A stretch of 43,837 nt of DNA from Bacteroidales bacterium. GTDB taxonomy: Bacteria; Bacteroidota; Bacteroidia; Bacteroidales; JAADJA01. The stretch covers positions 1 through 43,837 of the forward strand of contig JAIOZL010000041.1 of NCBI GenBank assembly GCA_021740645.1, in the 5' to 3' direction. Shown here piece after piece: positions 34,256 to 43,663 of the stretch. The position numbers and the translations under genes were made by a program. The number at the start of each line of letters is the position of its first letter. Position 1 is the first letter of the stretch. A model generated the notes under the pieces. It had not been told where the DNA came from. It ran no database searches and was given only the letters and a program-made list of their open reading frames with translations.

Positions 34256-34263
34256 CAAAATTA
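34256..34263 (-). promoter_or_regulatory. -7 element for rocD
   Basis: The minus strand reads TAATTTTG, matching TAnnTTTG, about 38 bases before the rocD start. A canonical -33 TTG is not present; the upstream bases are a run of A/T. Confidence 0.45.
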
Positions 34264-34312
34264 TAATATATACAGACGTTAAAAAAATTTTTAAAAAAAT
34301 AATTACAATGAA

Positions 34313-34342
34313 TTGCATTGCATTGGAATATTTATACATTTG
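34313..34342 (+). promoter_or_regulatory. promoter for the ferredoxin gene
   Basis: TTG at 34313-34315, a 19-base spacer and TACATTTG at 34335-34342 match the Bacteroidota consensus. The ferredoxin ATG follows 30 bases later, suggesting a short leader and strong expression. Confidence 0.8.
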
Positions 34343-34372
34343 CAGTGTTTATAAACAATAAAACTTAGAGTT

Positions 34373-34543
34373 ATGGCTTACGTTATTACAGATGATTGTA
34401 CTGCATGTGGTACTTGTATAGATGAATGTCCTGTTGAGGCAATATCAGAAGGTGATATCTATGTGATTGATCCTGATATTTGCACTGACTGCGGTTCTTG
34501 TGCAGATGTTTGCCCAGTTGAGGCTATTCATCCGGAAGAGTAA
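34373..34543 (+). CDS. 2[4Fe-4S] ferredoxin
   Basis: This 56-residue electron carrier contains two full clusters of cysteines in C-x2-C-x2-C-x3-CP form: CTACGTCIDECP and CTDCGSCADVCP. The two halves are an obvious internal duplication (CPVEAI occurs in both). It resembles clostridial-type ferredoxins used by pyruvate:ferredoxin oxidoreductase and related enzymes, and indicates anaerobic or microaerobic metabolism. It is a single gene with a consensus promoter and a GAAA-loop terminator. Confidence 0.95.
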   Translation: MAYVITDDCTACGTCIDECPVEAISEGDIYVIDPDICTDCGSCADVCPVEAIHPEE

Positions 34544-34567
34544 TAAAGATGACATAGAAGGATATTT

Positions 34568-34591
34568 AAAAAGTCCCGAAAGGGACTTTTT
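34568..34591. terminator. intrinsic terminator between ferredoxin and flavodoxin genes
   Basis: AAAAAGTCCC, loop GAAA and GGGACTTTTT form a 10-base stem, followed by further T on the plus strand and with A on the other side, so it can serve both convergent genes. It lies 24 bases past the ferredoxin stop and directly abuts the flavodoxin stop. Confidence 0.85.
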
Positions 34592-35095
34592 TTATGCAAA
34601 CTCTTTTTTAACCCCGGTGGTCCATTTTTTTATCCGTTGAGGATTTAGCTCTGCCTGATTGTCGTTGTCAATAACCAATCCTACAAATTTCCCATCTTTT
34701 TCTGCTGTAGAATAATAATATTTATATCCTTCAATGGGGAAAGATCCCACGATGTTTTCTTTATTGGGTAAACGGCAATAAAGGGTACCTAATCCATCGG
34801 CGAAACTCTCAGGATACTCCTTTTGATCTCCCAGTCCAAAAAGTGCAATCTTTTTACCTGACAGGTCCAGGTCAACAATGTCGTCAATCAGGGCTTCCCA
34901 GTCATCCTGCATATCTCCAATTCCCCACGCGGAGGTGCCAAAAATCAAATTGTCATACTTTAATAAATCTTCGGGTTTAATATTTTTAATGTCAAATATT
35001 TCAATCGGTGTTTTCCCAAACTCTTTTTTTATAAGCTCAGCAATTTTTTTTGTTTTTCCTGTTGTTGTTCCGTAAAACAGTCCTGTTTTTTTCAT
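34592..35095 (-). CDS. flavodoxin (long-chain)
   Basis: This 167-residue FMN electron carrier has the phosphate-binding loop FYGTTTGKTKKIA at the N-terminus, the first FMN loop near GTSAWGIGDMQDDWEAL, and the later ALFGLGDQKEYPESFADGLG. The last lies just before a long-chain insertion. It is probably an alternative to ferredoxin under iron limitation; the convergent 56-residue ferredoxin gene is its neighbour. It has its own promoter and shares a terminator with the ferredoxin gene. Confidence 0.95.
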   Translation of the reverse strand: MKKTGLFYGTTTGKTKKIAELIKKEFGKTPIEIFDIKNIKPEDLLKYDNLIFGTSAWGIGDMQDDWEALIDDIVDLDLSGKKIALFGLGDQKEYPESFADGLGTLYCRLPNKENIVGSFPIEGYKYYYSTAEKDGKFVGLVIDNDNQAELNPQRIKKWTTGVKKEFA

Positions 35096-35145
35096 TATCT
35101 TTAAATCTTATTGAATGATGAACAAAATAAATGGTAAATCGTTTA

Positions 35146-35174
35146 CAAAATTAACTTATTTAGAATAATTTCAA
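35146..35174 (-). promoter_or_regulatory. promoter for the flavodoxin gene
   Basis: The minus strand shows TTG, an 18-base spacer and TAATTTTG, about 50 bases before the flavodoxin start at 35095. The -33 element directly abuts the start codon of the divergent small membrane protein gene at 35175. Confidence 0.6.
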
Positions 35175-35591
35175 ATGCAAAAAGGTCCGGTTTTAATCAA
35201 GAGGTTTTTCATAAGCTTAAGAATTGGCCTTTTATATATTGCATTTTTACTTGGATTTACCCATACCCTAATTGTTCATTCACACCATGCTATCCAAACT
35301 GAAAACAGCATAATTATAGCCGGGCAGGAGGAATTATCATGGACAAATATTATAACCACTATTTTTAAATTTGACCTGGGTAACAACCATCTTGATAACT
35401 ATAAGGGTTCCGATGGTTCTTCAATCTCTTTTTGTGCTGATATCTCCTTATGCCATTATCAGCTTATGCAGGTTTATCATCCCCATAATTTGGTTGCCTT
35501 TCACCATTATCTATATGATGTTTTTCTTCCCAATCTTTACTGGTTCAATCAATCTTCAGGTTTAAGGGCCCCTCCTAAACAGATAAGTTAA
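35175..35591 (+). CDS. small His-rich membrane-anchored protein preceding the RND efflux genes
   Basis: Not assigned to a family. This 138-residue protein has one N-terminal hydrophobic segment (about residues 14-32) followed by His-rich stretches (VHSHH and later HYQLMQVYHPHNLVAFHHYLYD) on the likely periplasmic side. The position, 66 bases before a CzcA-type pump gene on the same strand, suggests a metal-binding accessory or metallochaperone role (inference). The start at 35175 is close to the flavodoxin -33 element, so the leader is short or shared. Confidence 0.6.
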   Translation: MQKGPVLIKRFFISLRIGLLYIAFLLGFTHTLIVHSHHAIQTENSIIIAGQEELSWTNIITTIFKFDLGNNHLDNYKGSDGSSISFCADISLCHYQLMQVYHPHNLVAFHHYLYDVFLPNLYWFNQSSGLRAPPKQIS

Positions 35592-35657
35592 TCCCGCCTA
35601 ATTTCTTATTGCTTTTGTAGCATTTCAATTATTTATTTATTTTGAACTTATTTAATT

Positions 35658-38600
35658 ATGGTTGAAAAAATAATTAGTTTTTCATTAAATAACAGATTAA
35701 TTATTGGCCTGTTAACCTTCGCTCTGATTGTATGGGGTGTATATAATTTTACAATTTTACCGATTGATGCGGTGCCCGATATTACCAATAACCAGGTGCA
35801 GGTAATTACCACTTCACCCTCACTGGCGCCCCAGGAAGTTGAGCAATTTATTACCTTTCCTGTTGAAATCGCTATGGCTAACATACAAGATGTAAAAGAG
35901 ATCAGGTCGATATCCAGGTCGGGTTTGTCCGTGGTAACCATTGTATTTAAAGATAAAGTTAATCCTTACCTGGCAAGACAGCTTGTGAGTGAACAGATTA
36001 AAATTGCGGAATCGGATATCCCGGACGGTTATGGTTCGCCTGAAATGATGCCAATCACCACAGGTCTGGGAGAGATATACCAATACGTTATTGAACCCAA
36101 ACCCGGATATGAAAATGTTTACGATGAAATAGAGATCAGGACAGTTCAGGATTGGATTGTAAAGAGATACCTCTCTGGAATACCTGGTATTGTGGAGATC
36201 AGCAGTTTTGGCGGTAAATTAAAACAATATGAAGTATCCATCACACCCAAAACGCTGGTTGAAATGGATATAACTATTTTGGAGGTATTTAATGCCCTTG
36301 AAAAAAACAACCAGAATACAGGTGGAAGTTATATCGAAAGAGGGCCGGAGGCTTTTTATATCCGGGCTGATGGACTCATAAAGGATAAAGATGATATTGG
36401 GGATATTGTTGTTAAAAATATAGGGAATATTCCCATACTGATCAGGGATGTAGCTACCGTTAAAATATCCTCTCCTCCACGTTTTGGGGCGATGACTAAA
36501 GATGGCAAGGGTGAAGCAGTAGGTGGAATAACGCTTATGCTCAAAGGAGGTAATACTTCGCAGGTAATCCAGCGGGTGAAAGCAAGAGTTGCTGAACTGC
36601 AGGAGTTGCTCCCGGCAGGACTCGAAATACATCCTTATCTTGACAGGTCGAAACTAATTTCAAAAACCACGCGAACTGTTTCTAAAAATTTAATTGAAGG
36701 AGGTTTGATTGTAATTTTTGTACTGGTGATTCTTTTAGGCAATTTCAGAGCCGGGTTGATTGTGGCATCTGTGATTCCCCTTTCGATGCTATTCGCTTTT
36801 TCAATGATGAACCTGTTTGGTGTCTCGGCCAACTTAATGAGTCTTGGTGCCATTGATTTCGGACTTATCGTGGATGGTTCGGTGATTATTGTTGAGGGTA
36901 TCATATATCAAATGCATAAAGTCAAACAGAATACCTTGCTGACCCAGGCAGGCCTGAATGATAAAATACTCCTGGCGGGTAAAAGAGTTAGCCGTTCTGC
37001 GGTGTTTGGTGTTTTAATCATCCTTATCGTATACATTCCGATATTAGCCTTTACCGGCATCGAAGGTAAAATGTTTAAGCCAATGGCACAGACAGTTAGT
37101 TTTGCATTATTGGGCGCCTTATTGTTGTCATTGACTTATGTTCCCGTTGTATCCTCCATATTTCTTAGTAAAAAGGTGAAGAATAAAGTTACTTTTTCAG
37201 ATAAACTGGTAACTTTCCTTGAGAAAGCTCATTATCCGGTATTGTTCTTTTCATTAAAGAACCGAAAGCTATTGCTTGGATTGACTGTAATTGTGCTGAT
37301 TGCCAGTTTTTATTTGTTCAGCAAAATGGGAGGGGAGTTTATTCCAACGCTTGAGGAAGGCGACCTGGCTGCACAAATGACCCTTTCCCCTGGTTCATCA
37401 CTTAGTGAAAGTATCGCTTCTTCAACAAAAGCCGAAAAAATTCTTTTAGATGCATTCCCTGAAGTATTAGAAGTGGTATCTAAAATCGGAACCGCTGAAG
37501 TGCCCACAGATCCCATGGCCATTGAGGATGCGGATATTATGATCATCCTCAAGAAAAAAGATGAATGGACCTCGGCTAAAACGAGGGAAGAGCTGGTTGA
37601 TTTAATGAAGGAAAAATTAAGTGTACTTCCCGGTTTGACATTTGAATTCCAGCAACCTATACAACTTAGGTTTAATGAGTTAATGACAGGTGTAAAATCT
37701 GATGTAGCAGTAAAGATCTATGGCGAAGAACTTGAAGTCCTTTATGAAAGGGCAAACAAAGCTGCGGCAATTATATCAAAAATTGAGGGTGCCGGTGATG
37801 TTAAGGTGGAACAAATTGTAGGACTTCCCCAACTTGTGATTAATTATAAACGGGATGAAATCGCTAAGTATGGATTGAATATATCTGATATAAACCGTAT
37901 TATTAAAATGGCATATGCTGGTGAATCCACAGGTGTAATCTTTGAAGGAGAAAAAAGATTTGACCTTGTGGTTAGGTTATGTGAGGAATGCCGGAGTGAG
38001 TTCAAAAGTATTGAGAATTTGCGCATCAATCCGCCCACAGGTGAATTAATACTGCTGAGCCAGGTGGCTGATATAAGCTTTGTGCAAGGGCCAATGCAAA
38101 TTTCGAGGGATAATACCAAACGACGGATTACGATCGGAATAAACGTTAGAAACAGGGACATTGAGTCGTTTGTAAATGAAGTGAATGATCAATTAACAGC
38201 TGATTTATCTTTACCTGCAGGTTATTACCTGACATATGGCGGCCAGTTTGAAAATTTGAAAGCTGCACAGAAAACCTCCAGTGTGGCTGTTCCTATAGCT
38301 TTGATTACAATTTTGGTGTTGTTGTATTTTGCATTTTACTCGCTCAAACAATCTGTCATGATCTTTTCAGCAATCCCATTAGCGGCAGTAGGAGGGATTT
38401 GGGCTTTGTATCTGAGGGGTATGCCATTTAGTATTTCTGCCGGAGTAGGTTTTATCGCCTTATTTGGTGTGGCTGTTTTAAATGGAATTGTGCTTATATC
38501 TTATTATAACCAACTTAAAAAGGAAGGAATGACAGATGTGGTAGAAAGGGTGCTTGTGGGAACGAGAAGCCGCTTACGGCCAGTTATCATGACAGCTTCT

Positions 38601-39974
38601 GTGGCTGCACTGGGTTTTTTCCCAATGGCCTTATCCACAGCTGCTGGTGCTGAGGTGCAGAAACCCCTGGCTACTGTTGTAATTGGAGGACTTGTTACGG
38701 CTACCTTTTTAACCCTGGTTGTTTTGCCGGTAATTTATGTAGTATTTAACCGATCAGAAAATAATGGAAGAATGAAAAAAGTCATTCCTCTGTTATTGTT
38801 GTTGGTATTCCCTTTCTCCGGAATTTTTGCCCAGGAAGAAAAACTGGTTTTGAGTGTGGACAAAGCGATTGAAATAGCCCTGGAGAAAAATCCTGAAATA
38901 AAAAAGGCTGCTTTGCAATTTGATGCTTCAAACCGCATGAAAAAGTCCGGGTTTGAATTGAATCCGCTGGAATTTGATTACCAGGATGGTCAAATCAACT
39001 CTCAGTTAAGAGATAGGTCATGGTCTATCAGTCAGCCATTCAGGTTCCCGAATTATTATTCTGCCCGGAGCAGGTATTTAAGATCCTATGCTTCACTTCA
39101 GTCTAAAAAACTAAGAGTAGTGACGAATGATATTGTAAAGGATGTGAAATTGAGTTATAATGACTGGAATCGCTTAGAACAAGAAAAAATAATTCTTAGG
39201 GAAAAAGATAGTTTATTCTCAAAACTGGTTGAAGCGAGCTTGTTAAGATACAAGGCCGGCGAAATTGATCAACTGGCATATTTTATAACCCAAACTGAAC
39301 TTTCTAAGATCCACCAGGCTTATATTGAATGTAAATTAGAGACCGAGACAAAACGAAATGATTTGAGTCAGTTGTTAAACCTCAATGCTGAAATTCTGCC
39401 TGAGCCAAGGATAGTGGTTTACCAGGCTCCTGAATATTTTAAGGATTCACTTAGTCCATATTCAAATAGCATGATGGAATATTATCAGCAACTTTCAGAG
39501 GTAAAAGATAAAGAAATAAGGCAACAACAATCTCAAAATTATCCCGACATGTATGTGGGGTACTTTAGTCAGAGCATTGACCAATCCAAAGGTTTTGAGG
39601 GGTTTCAGCTTGGGGCTACCCTGCCTTTGTGGTTTTGGTCGAACTCCGCAAAAACAAAGTCCTTAAAGATTGAAAAGGAGATCAACGAATATTCAGTGGA
39701 AATATTAACAGAATATTTAAGAAGAGAAATAGATTTGCAAAGGAAGGCATACAATAGCCTTAAAGAGACGATTGCCTATTATGAACAGGGTGCACTTGAA
39801 CAGGCCGAACTGGTGATCAATAACGCACAAATTAGTTTTGGGTCAGGGGATATCGGATATCATGAATATGCGCGAAGTCTTGCTATTGCTTATGAAATTA
39901 AGATGGATTATTTAGCTGCAATCAGCAGGTATAATCAAACAATTGTTGAACTGGAATATTTATTAGCCAAATAA
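35658..39974 (+). CDS. CzcA-type heavy-metal RND pump fused to a TolC-like outer membrane factor
   Basis: This 1438-residue protein has two parts. Residues 1 to about 1030 form a full HME-RND transporter with 12 transmembrane segments; proton-relay residues Asp400, Asp406 and Glu413 appear in DFGLIVDGSVIIVEG. That motif form is typical of divalent cation pumps (Zn, Co, Cd, Ni) rather than the Cu/Ag CusA type. Residues 1039-1438 are a complete TolC/CzcC-like outer membrane factor that begins with its own signal peptide-like sequence MKKVIPLLLLLVFPFSGIFA. No stop separates them. Met1039 (38772) could also serve as an internal start, or the internal signal could be cleaved. The periplasmic adaptor is encoded 7 bases downstream. 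Confidence 0.9.
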   Translation: MVEKIISFSLNNRLIIGLLTFALIVWGVYNFTILPIDAVPDITNNQVQVITTSPSLAPQEVEQFITFPVEIAMANIQDVKEIRSISRSGLSVVTIVFKDKVNPYLARQLVSEQIKIAESDIPDGYGSPEMMPITTGLGEIYQYVIEPKPGYENVYDEIEIRTVQDWIVKRYLSGIPGIVEISSFGGKLKQYEVSITPKTLVEMDITILEVFNALEKNNQNTGGSYIERGPEAFYIRADGLIKDKDDIGDIVVKNIGNIPILIRDVATVKISSPPRFGAMTKDGKGEAVGGITLMLKGGNTSQVIQRVKARVAELQELLPAGLEIHPYLDRSKLISKTTRTVSKNLIEGGLIVIFVLVILLGNFRAGLIVASVIPLSMLFAFSMMNLFGVSANLMSLGAIDFGLIVDGSVIIVEGIIYQMHKVKQNTLLTQAGLNDKILLAGKRVSRSAVFGVLIILIVYIPILAFTGIEGKMFKPMAQTVSFALLGALLLSLTYVPVVSSIFLSKKVKNKVTFSDKLVTFLEKAHYPVLFFSLKNRKLLLGLTVIVLIASFYLFSKMGGEFIPTLEEGDLAAQMTLSPGSSLSESIASSTKAEKILLDAFPEVLEVVSKIGTAEVPTDPMAIEDADIMIILKKKDEWTSAKTREELVDLMKEKLSVLPGLTFEFQQPIQLRFNELMTGVKSDVAVKIYGEELEVLYERANKAAAIISKIEGAGDVKVEQIVGLPQLVINYKRDEIAKYGLNISDINRIIKMAYAGESTGVIFEGEKRFDLVVRLCEECRSEFKSIENLRINPPTGELILLSQVADISFVQGPMQISRDNTKRRITIGINVRNRDIESFVNEVNDQLTADLSLPAGYYLTYGGQFENLKAAQKTSSVAVPIALITILVLLYFAFYSLKQSVMIFSAIPLAAVGGIWALYLRGMPFSISAGVGFIALFGVAVLNGIVLISYYNQLKKEGMTDVVERVLVGTRSRLRPVIMTASVAALGFFPMALSTAAGAEVQKPLATVVIGGLVTATFLTLVVLPVIYVVFNRSENNGRMKKVIPLLLLLVFPFSGIFAQEEKLVLSVDKAIEIALEKNPEIKKAALQFDASNRMKKSGFELNPLEFDYQDGQINSQLRDRSWSISQPFRFPNYYSARSRYLRSYASLQSKKLRVVTNDIVKDVKLSYNDWNRLEQEKIILREKDSLFSKLVEASLLRYKAGEIDQLAYFITQTELSKIHQAYIECKLETETKRNDLSQLLNLNAEILPEPRIVVYQAPEYFKDSLSPYSNSMMEYYQQLSEVKDKEIRQQQSQNYPDMYVGYFSQSIDQSKGFEGFQLGATLPLWFWSNSAKTKSLKIEKEINEYSVEILTEYLRREIDLQRKAYNSLKETIAYYEQGALEQAELVINNAQISFGSGDIGYHEYARSLAIAYEIKMDYLAAISRYNQTIVELEYLLAK

Positions 39975-39981
39975 ATTAGAT

Positions 39982-41136
39982 ATGGAAAAAAGAATAATAT
40001 TTATCGGATTAATTACGCTCCTGGCGTATTCATGCAGTCAGCCTGAACAGATTGAAACAAAAGATACTTTGTCGGAAAATGCGAATACAATTAGCTTTTC
40101 CAAAAGTGTGATGGATAAAAACCATATTACCCTAGGACACATTGAGCAAAAGACTTTATCGAAAGATATCAGTGCACGCGGGCAGGTAGTTTTACTCCCG
40201 GAAAAAATGGCTGATGTTTCTGTGTTAATGGGTGGTACCTTGCAGTCCTTTAAAATTGCAAGAGGGCAAAAGGTTAACAAAGGAGATGTTTTAGCTACCT
40301 ACTCAAATCCTGAATTTATTAATATACAGCAGCAATACCTTATAAATAAAGCTGAACTTGATATGAAAACAATGGACTTCAACCGGCAAAGAGAGCTTTG
40401 GGAGCAGCAGGTAAAATCGGATAAAGAATTTCAGCAAGCACAGGCAGAATTTAGTATTGCCAGGGCCAATTTTGAAGCAAGCAAAGCTAAATTGAAAATG
40501 CTCTCTATAAGTGAAGAAAAAGTGCAAAATGGGATGATCAAATCGGAAGTAAGTATTCTCAGTCCTATCGGTGGGACCGTTGATCGTATTTTTGTAAAAA
40601 TGGGTGAATATCTAGATGTAAATCAGGCATTTTGTCAAATAAATGACCTGTCGAACCCGATCGTACAACTGAATGTATTTGAAAAGGATATTCAATATAT
40701 TAAAACCGGGCAGCGCGTAACATTTCAGCTTACGTCATCGGTGAACAAGGAATATGAAGCAAAAGTAAAATATGTGGGAGTATCGGTAGAAGATGCGGGC
40801 CGGGTAATCAACGTGATGGTAGAGATAACAAATGATATCCCGGACCTGATCCCGGGAATGTTTGTAAGTTCTGTTATTCATACCGGGGAGTCGGTTATGG
40901 ATGCGTTGCCTGAAACTGCTATTATAATTGAAAATGATACTTCAAAATACAGTTTCTATACTTTAGGCCCGAACGAGAATGATACGTACGAATTTTTTCG
41001 GTTTTATTTAGAAACAGGATTAGTTGAGGACGATTATGTACAGGTAAAACTTGAAAAACCTTTACCTGAAAATGCATTCGTAGTTACCCATGGAGTTTAT
41101 TATCTAAAATCGGAAATGCTTAAAAATCTCGAATAA
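39982..41136 (+). CDS. CzcB-type periplasmic adaptor (membrane fusion protein) of the RND pump
   Basis: This 384-residue lipoprotein has a lipobox AYSC (Cys18). A lipoyl/barrel-sandwich part (VSVLMGGTLQSFKIARGQKVNKGDVLATYSNPEF) flanks a helical hairpin rich in Gln, Glu and Lys (QQYLINKAELDMK to SKAKLKML). A beta-barrel part (SPIGGTVDRIFVKMGEYL, VEITNDIPDLIPGMFV) follows. It links the inner membrane pump to the outer membrane factor encoded by the preceding fused gene; the gap is 7 bases. It ends 4 bases before the stop of the convergent outer membrane gene, with no room for a separate terminator. Confidence 0.9.
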   Translation: MEKRIIFIGLITLLAYSCSQPEQIETKDTLSENANTISFSKSVMDKNHITLGHIEQKTLSKDISARGQVVLLPEKMADVSVLMGGTLQSFKIARGQKVNKGDVLATYSNPEFINIQQQYLINKAELDMKTMDFNRQRELWEQQVKSDKEFQQAQAEFSIARANFEASKAKLKMLSISEEKVQNGMIKSEVSILSPIGGTVDRIFVKMGEYLDVNQAFCQINDLSNPIVQLNVFEKDIQYIKTGQRVTFQLTSSVNKEYEAKVKYVGVSVEDAGRVINVMVEITNDIPDLIPGMFVSSVIHTGESVMDALPETAIIIENDTSKYSFYTLGPNENDTYEFFRFYLETGLVEDDYVQVKLEKPLPENAFVVTHGVYYLKSEMLKNLE

Positions 41137-41140
41137 TAAA

Positions 41141-41941
41141 TTATATTCTCCACGAAAACCCTGTGCTAATAAAACTTTTGGTAATGTTAGCATTCAGGCC
41201 GATTCCAAACGAGAGATCAAGTTGAAAGTTGTCTTTTACCAGGTATGTAAAACCTGCGTCGACTTTATGATTTGGATTATCTCCATGATCAAAGTTTCCA
41301 TATATTTCAATGAATGTTCCTAAATTCGAAGAAACACTATAGCCTGTGGTAAAAGAATAAATAAAGAAGCCATCAGGTTTTTCGCCATTATACCCGAACC
41401 CTGCATTATAACCTATATTCCATTTCGGGCTCAGCGTATGGCTTGCCAAAATTTTAGCAGTTGGGTAACTGTAGGTAGGCCTGATGGTTTCGTTGCCCAG
41501 GTGTCTTAGCGTCATGTCAGCAAGTATCGAAATTTGAGGGCGCAGGCCTTTTTCTCTGACAACAAAAACTTTAAATCCTGCTACCAAAGGGCCAAAACCC
41601 TGTAAGATTGAATCAGAATCAATTTCATTAAAATGCGATTTTGATGTTTGATAGTAGGTGGCCAGGCGAAGTTCAAGCGTTTTGAATAGGCCATACCTGA
41701 TAAGTGTAGTACCTATTCCCCAGTTCTCCGTGTCGTAGGAAGCTGCTTTTTCACTTTCAAACACAATTCCTGATTCAATTTGAAGGGAGTATTTAGGAAT
41801 GTTTATGGATGACTCCGTTTGGTCAGGCCGGTCTGTAATCATTGGCCGGATATCCGGAGGTGGCTGAGGAGGAGTGGTTTCCTGTGCAAATAAATATAAA
41901 ACTGATAGTATTCCGATAAAAGTTGTAAATAATTTTTTCAT
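41141..41941 (-). CDS. outer membrane beta-barrel, transporter-like (phenol-degradation MetA family type)
   Basis: This 266-residue protein has a signal peptide MKKLFTTFIGILSVLYLFAQ. The mature N-terminus MITDRPDQTESS is the hallmark of the Phenol_MetA_deg-like transporter family. Amphipathic strands and an aromatic end (GFSWRI) indicate an outer membrane barrel. It is the last gene of the leftward metal unit, 12 bases after the ZIP transporter gene, so an outer membrane role in metal uptake is likely (inference). Confidence 0.75.
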   Translation of the reverse strand: MKKLFTTFIGILSVLYLFAQETTPPQPPPDIRPMITDRPDQTESSINIPKYSLQIESGIVFESEKAASYDTENWGIGTTLIRYGLFKTLELRLATYYQTSKSHFNEIDSDSILQGFGPLVAGFKVFVVREKGLRPQISILADMTLRHLGNETIRPTYSYPTAKILASHTLSPKWNIGYNAGFGYNGEKPDGFFIYSFTTGYSVSSNLGTFIEIYGNFDHGDNPNHKVDAGFTYLVKDNFQLDLSFGIGLNANITKSFISTGFSWRI

Positions 41942-41953
41942 CCAATAATTTTT

Positions 41954-42769
41954 TTAGATAAATAGTAACAAACTGATAGCCATTACAACCATACCAGCTA
42001 TTAAACCATAAATAGATAAATGGTGTTCACCATATTCACGGGCAGAGGGTAAAAGTTCATCCAGTGAAATAAATACCATTATGCCAGCTACACCGGCAAA
42101 TAAAACTCCGAATAAAACTGGGCTCATAAAAGGCATTAATATCAGGTATCCTGCCAAAGCACCGACCGGCTCAGCAAGACCGGAAATAAATGAAAGCCAG
42201 AACGCCTTTGATTTACTGTTTGTGGCATAATATACAGGCACAGATACTGCAATTCCCTCAGGGATATTGTGAATAGCAATGGCCACGGCAATGGCAATTC
42301 CCAAACTTGGTTCATTAAGTGCAGCAGTGAAGGTAGCCAGTCCCTCCGGGAAATTATGAATAGCAATTGCCAGGGCAGTGAAAAGCCCCATACGCATGAG
42401 TTTTTTATTTTTTTTAGGATTCTCTTCACCCATGTCCTCAATCCGTTTTACCTCATGCGGGTTTTCTCCCGATGGCACCATTTTATCAATCACGGCAATA
42501 AAAAACAACCCACCAAAAAAAGCTGCAGTAGTTACCCAATGTCCGCCTCTAACTCCTAAATCAGCAATGAGCACATCACGGGCTTTAACAATGATCTCAA
42601 CGAAGGAAACGTAGATCATAACCCCAGCTGAAAAACCAAGTGCTACGGATAAAAATTTGGTATTTGTAGTTTTGGCAAAAAACGCAATAGCGCTTCCAAT
42701 ACCGGTGGATAGACCGGCAAAAAGGGTCAGGGCAAAAGCGAACATTACTGTTGAAAAATCATATTCCAT
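41954..42769 (-). CDS. ZIP-family metal transporter (ZupT-like)
   Basis: The protein has about 271 residues from [10 protein letters not shown]; an open-frame Met 13 codons upstream overlaps the regulator gene and is unlikely. There are about eight hydrophobic segments. The paired motifs HNFPEG and HNIPEG in transmembrane segments IV and V form the binuclear metal site of ZIP importers, and the [16 protein letters not shown] context is typical of bacterial ZupT. It imports Zn or other divalent cations (Fe, Mn). The start lies 4 bases after the stop of the DtxR-family regulator gene, a tight operon. Confidence 0.9.
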   Translation of the reverse strand: MEYDFSTVMFAFALTLFAGLSTGIGSAIAFFAKTTNTKFLSVALGFSAGVMIYVSFVEIIVKARDVLIADLGVRGGHWVTTAAFFGGLFFIAVIDKMVPSGENPHEVKRIEDMGEENPKKNKKLMRMGLFTALAIAIHNFPEGLATFTAALNEPSLGIAIAVAIAIHNIPEGIAVSVPVYYATNSKSKAFWLSFISGLAEPVGALAGYLILMPFMSPVLFGVLFAGVAGIMVFISLDELLPSAREYGEHHLSIYGLIAGMVVMAISLLLFI

Positions 42770-42773
42770 AATA

Positions 42774-43430
42774 TTAGCTGATTTCTTTAATGAAAATGAA
42801 TTTTGCAATATGCTTGTCTAAAAGTAGTTTTTTGTCATTGATGATAACTGAGAATAATTTTTCGGTATCATAATATTCTTCCACCAAAATCAAATTATTA
42901 AGGGCAATCCCGTTGTTCGTAAAAAACGTTACAAGCTCTTCGGAGATATTTTGAATCCTGGCTATTCGATAGGTCTTATTAAATTCAGCCTGGTGTAAGG
43001 TGTAAAAATCCATATCCGGCAAATTACCATTGGGATCAGGTATAGGATCTCCATGAGGATCAAATTGTGGATATCCAAGATGCTCTTCAAGCTTCGAAGC
43101 CAGTTTATCGGAAGTTTGATGTTCCAGCATTTCAGCCTCATTATGTATCTCATTTGGTTGTAAATTTAAAACTTCCGAAAGAAAGGTCTCCCACAAACGA
43201 TGCCTTCTGATAATTGAAAGGGCTAACTTATTTCCACTTTCGGTTAGCAAAACTTCTTTGTATTTCTGGTACCTGACCAGCCCTTTGGTGCTCAGCTTCC
43301 TGGCCATGTCAGTTACCGCAGACCTCGATATGTTTAGCCGTTCAGCTATGTTTGAGCTGTTCGTCCTTTGCTGATAATCATGCTTAAGCTGATAAATACT
43401 TTTAATAAAATCTTCTGTGCTTACCGACAT
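42774..43430 (-). CDS. DtxR/MntR-family metal-dependent transcriptional regulator
   Basis: This 218-residue protein begins with a winged HTH ([19 protein letters not shown], then [26 protein letters not shown]). The dimerisation domain carries the metal ligands ([40 protein letters not shown]). The FDPHGDPIP motif and a short C-terminal FeoA/SH3-like part complete the family pattern. It should repress metal uptake genes when Mn or Fe (or Zn) is abundant, here probably its own operon with the ZIP transporter. A palindrome lies at the operon promoter. Confidence 0.9.
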   Translation of the reverse strand: MSVSTEDFIKSIYQLKHDYQQRTNSSNIAERLNISRSAVTDMARKLSTKGLVRYQKYKEVLLTESGNKLALSIIRRHRLWETFLSEVLNLQPNEIHNEAEMLEHQTSDKLASKLEEHLGYPQFDPHGDPIPDPNGNLPDMDFYTLHQAEFNKTYRIARIQNISEELVTFFTNNGIALNNLILVEEYYDTEKLFSVIINDKKLLLDKHIAKFIFIKEIS

Positions 43431-43432
43431 CG

Positions 43433-43636
43433 TTATACATAATAGTCGTAATCATTTTCACCTTTTCTTGGTGTGTTTTTACGAATTTTTGCGTCCTTAA
43501 TTGACTGTTCTTTTTGTTCATCGTTCATAAATAACCATTGGGTAATTTCTGTCATTGTCCTGTGGCAGCCCATACACACGTGATCTTCGTCATATTTACA
43601 AACATTGATACAGGGACTTTCAACTTTGCTTTTCAT
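43433..43636 (-). CDS. DUF1289 domain protein (Cys-rich)
   Basis: This 67-residue protein has the DUF1289 pattern SPCINVC, VCMGCHRTMTEITQW. Four cysteines may bind Fe-S or Zn. Function of the family is not firmly established. It begins the leftward metal operon; its stop is 2 bases before the regulator start, so it is cotranscribed with regulator, ZIP transporter and barrel genes. Confidence 0.85.
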   Translation of the reverse strand: MKSKVESPCINVCKYDEDHVCMGCHRTMTEITQWLFMNDEQKEQSIKDAKIRKNTPRKGENDYDYYV

Positions 43637-43663
43637 TCTCTCTCAAATGCTAAAAATTCATAA

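Noticed and set aside
35658..39974. A sequencing error merging separate czcA and tolC-type genes
   Set aside because: The frame is continuous with sensible coding on both sides of the junction, and such fusions are known in Bacteroidota; no frameshift signature was seen.
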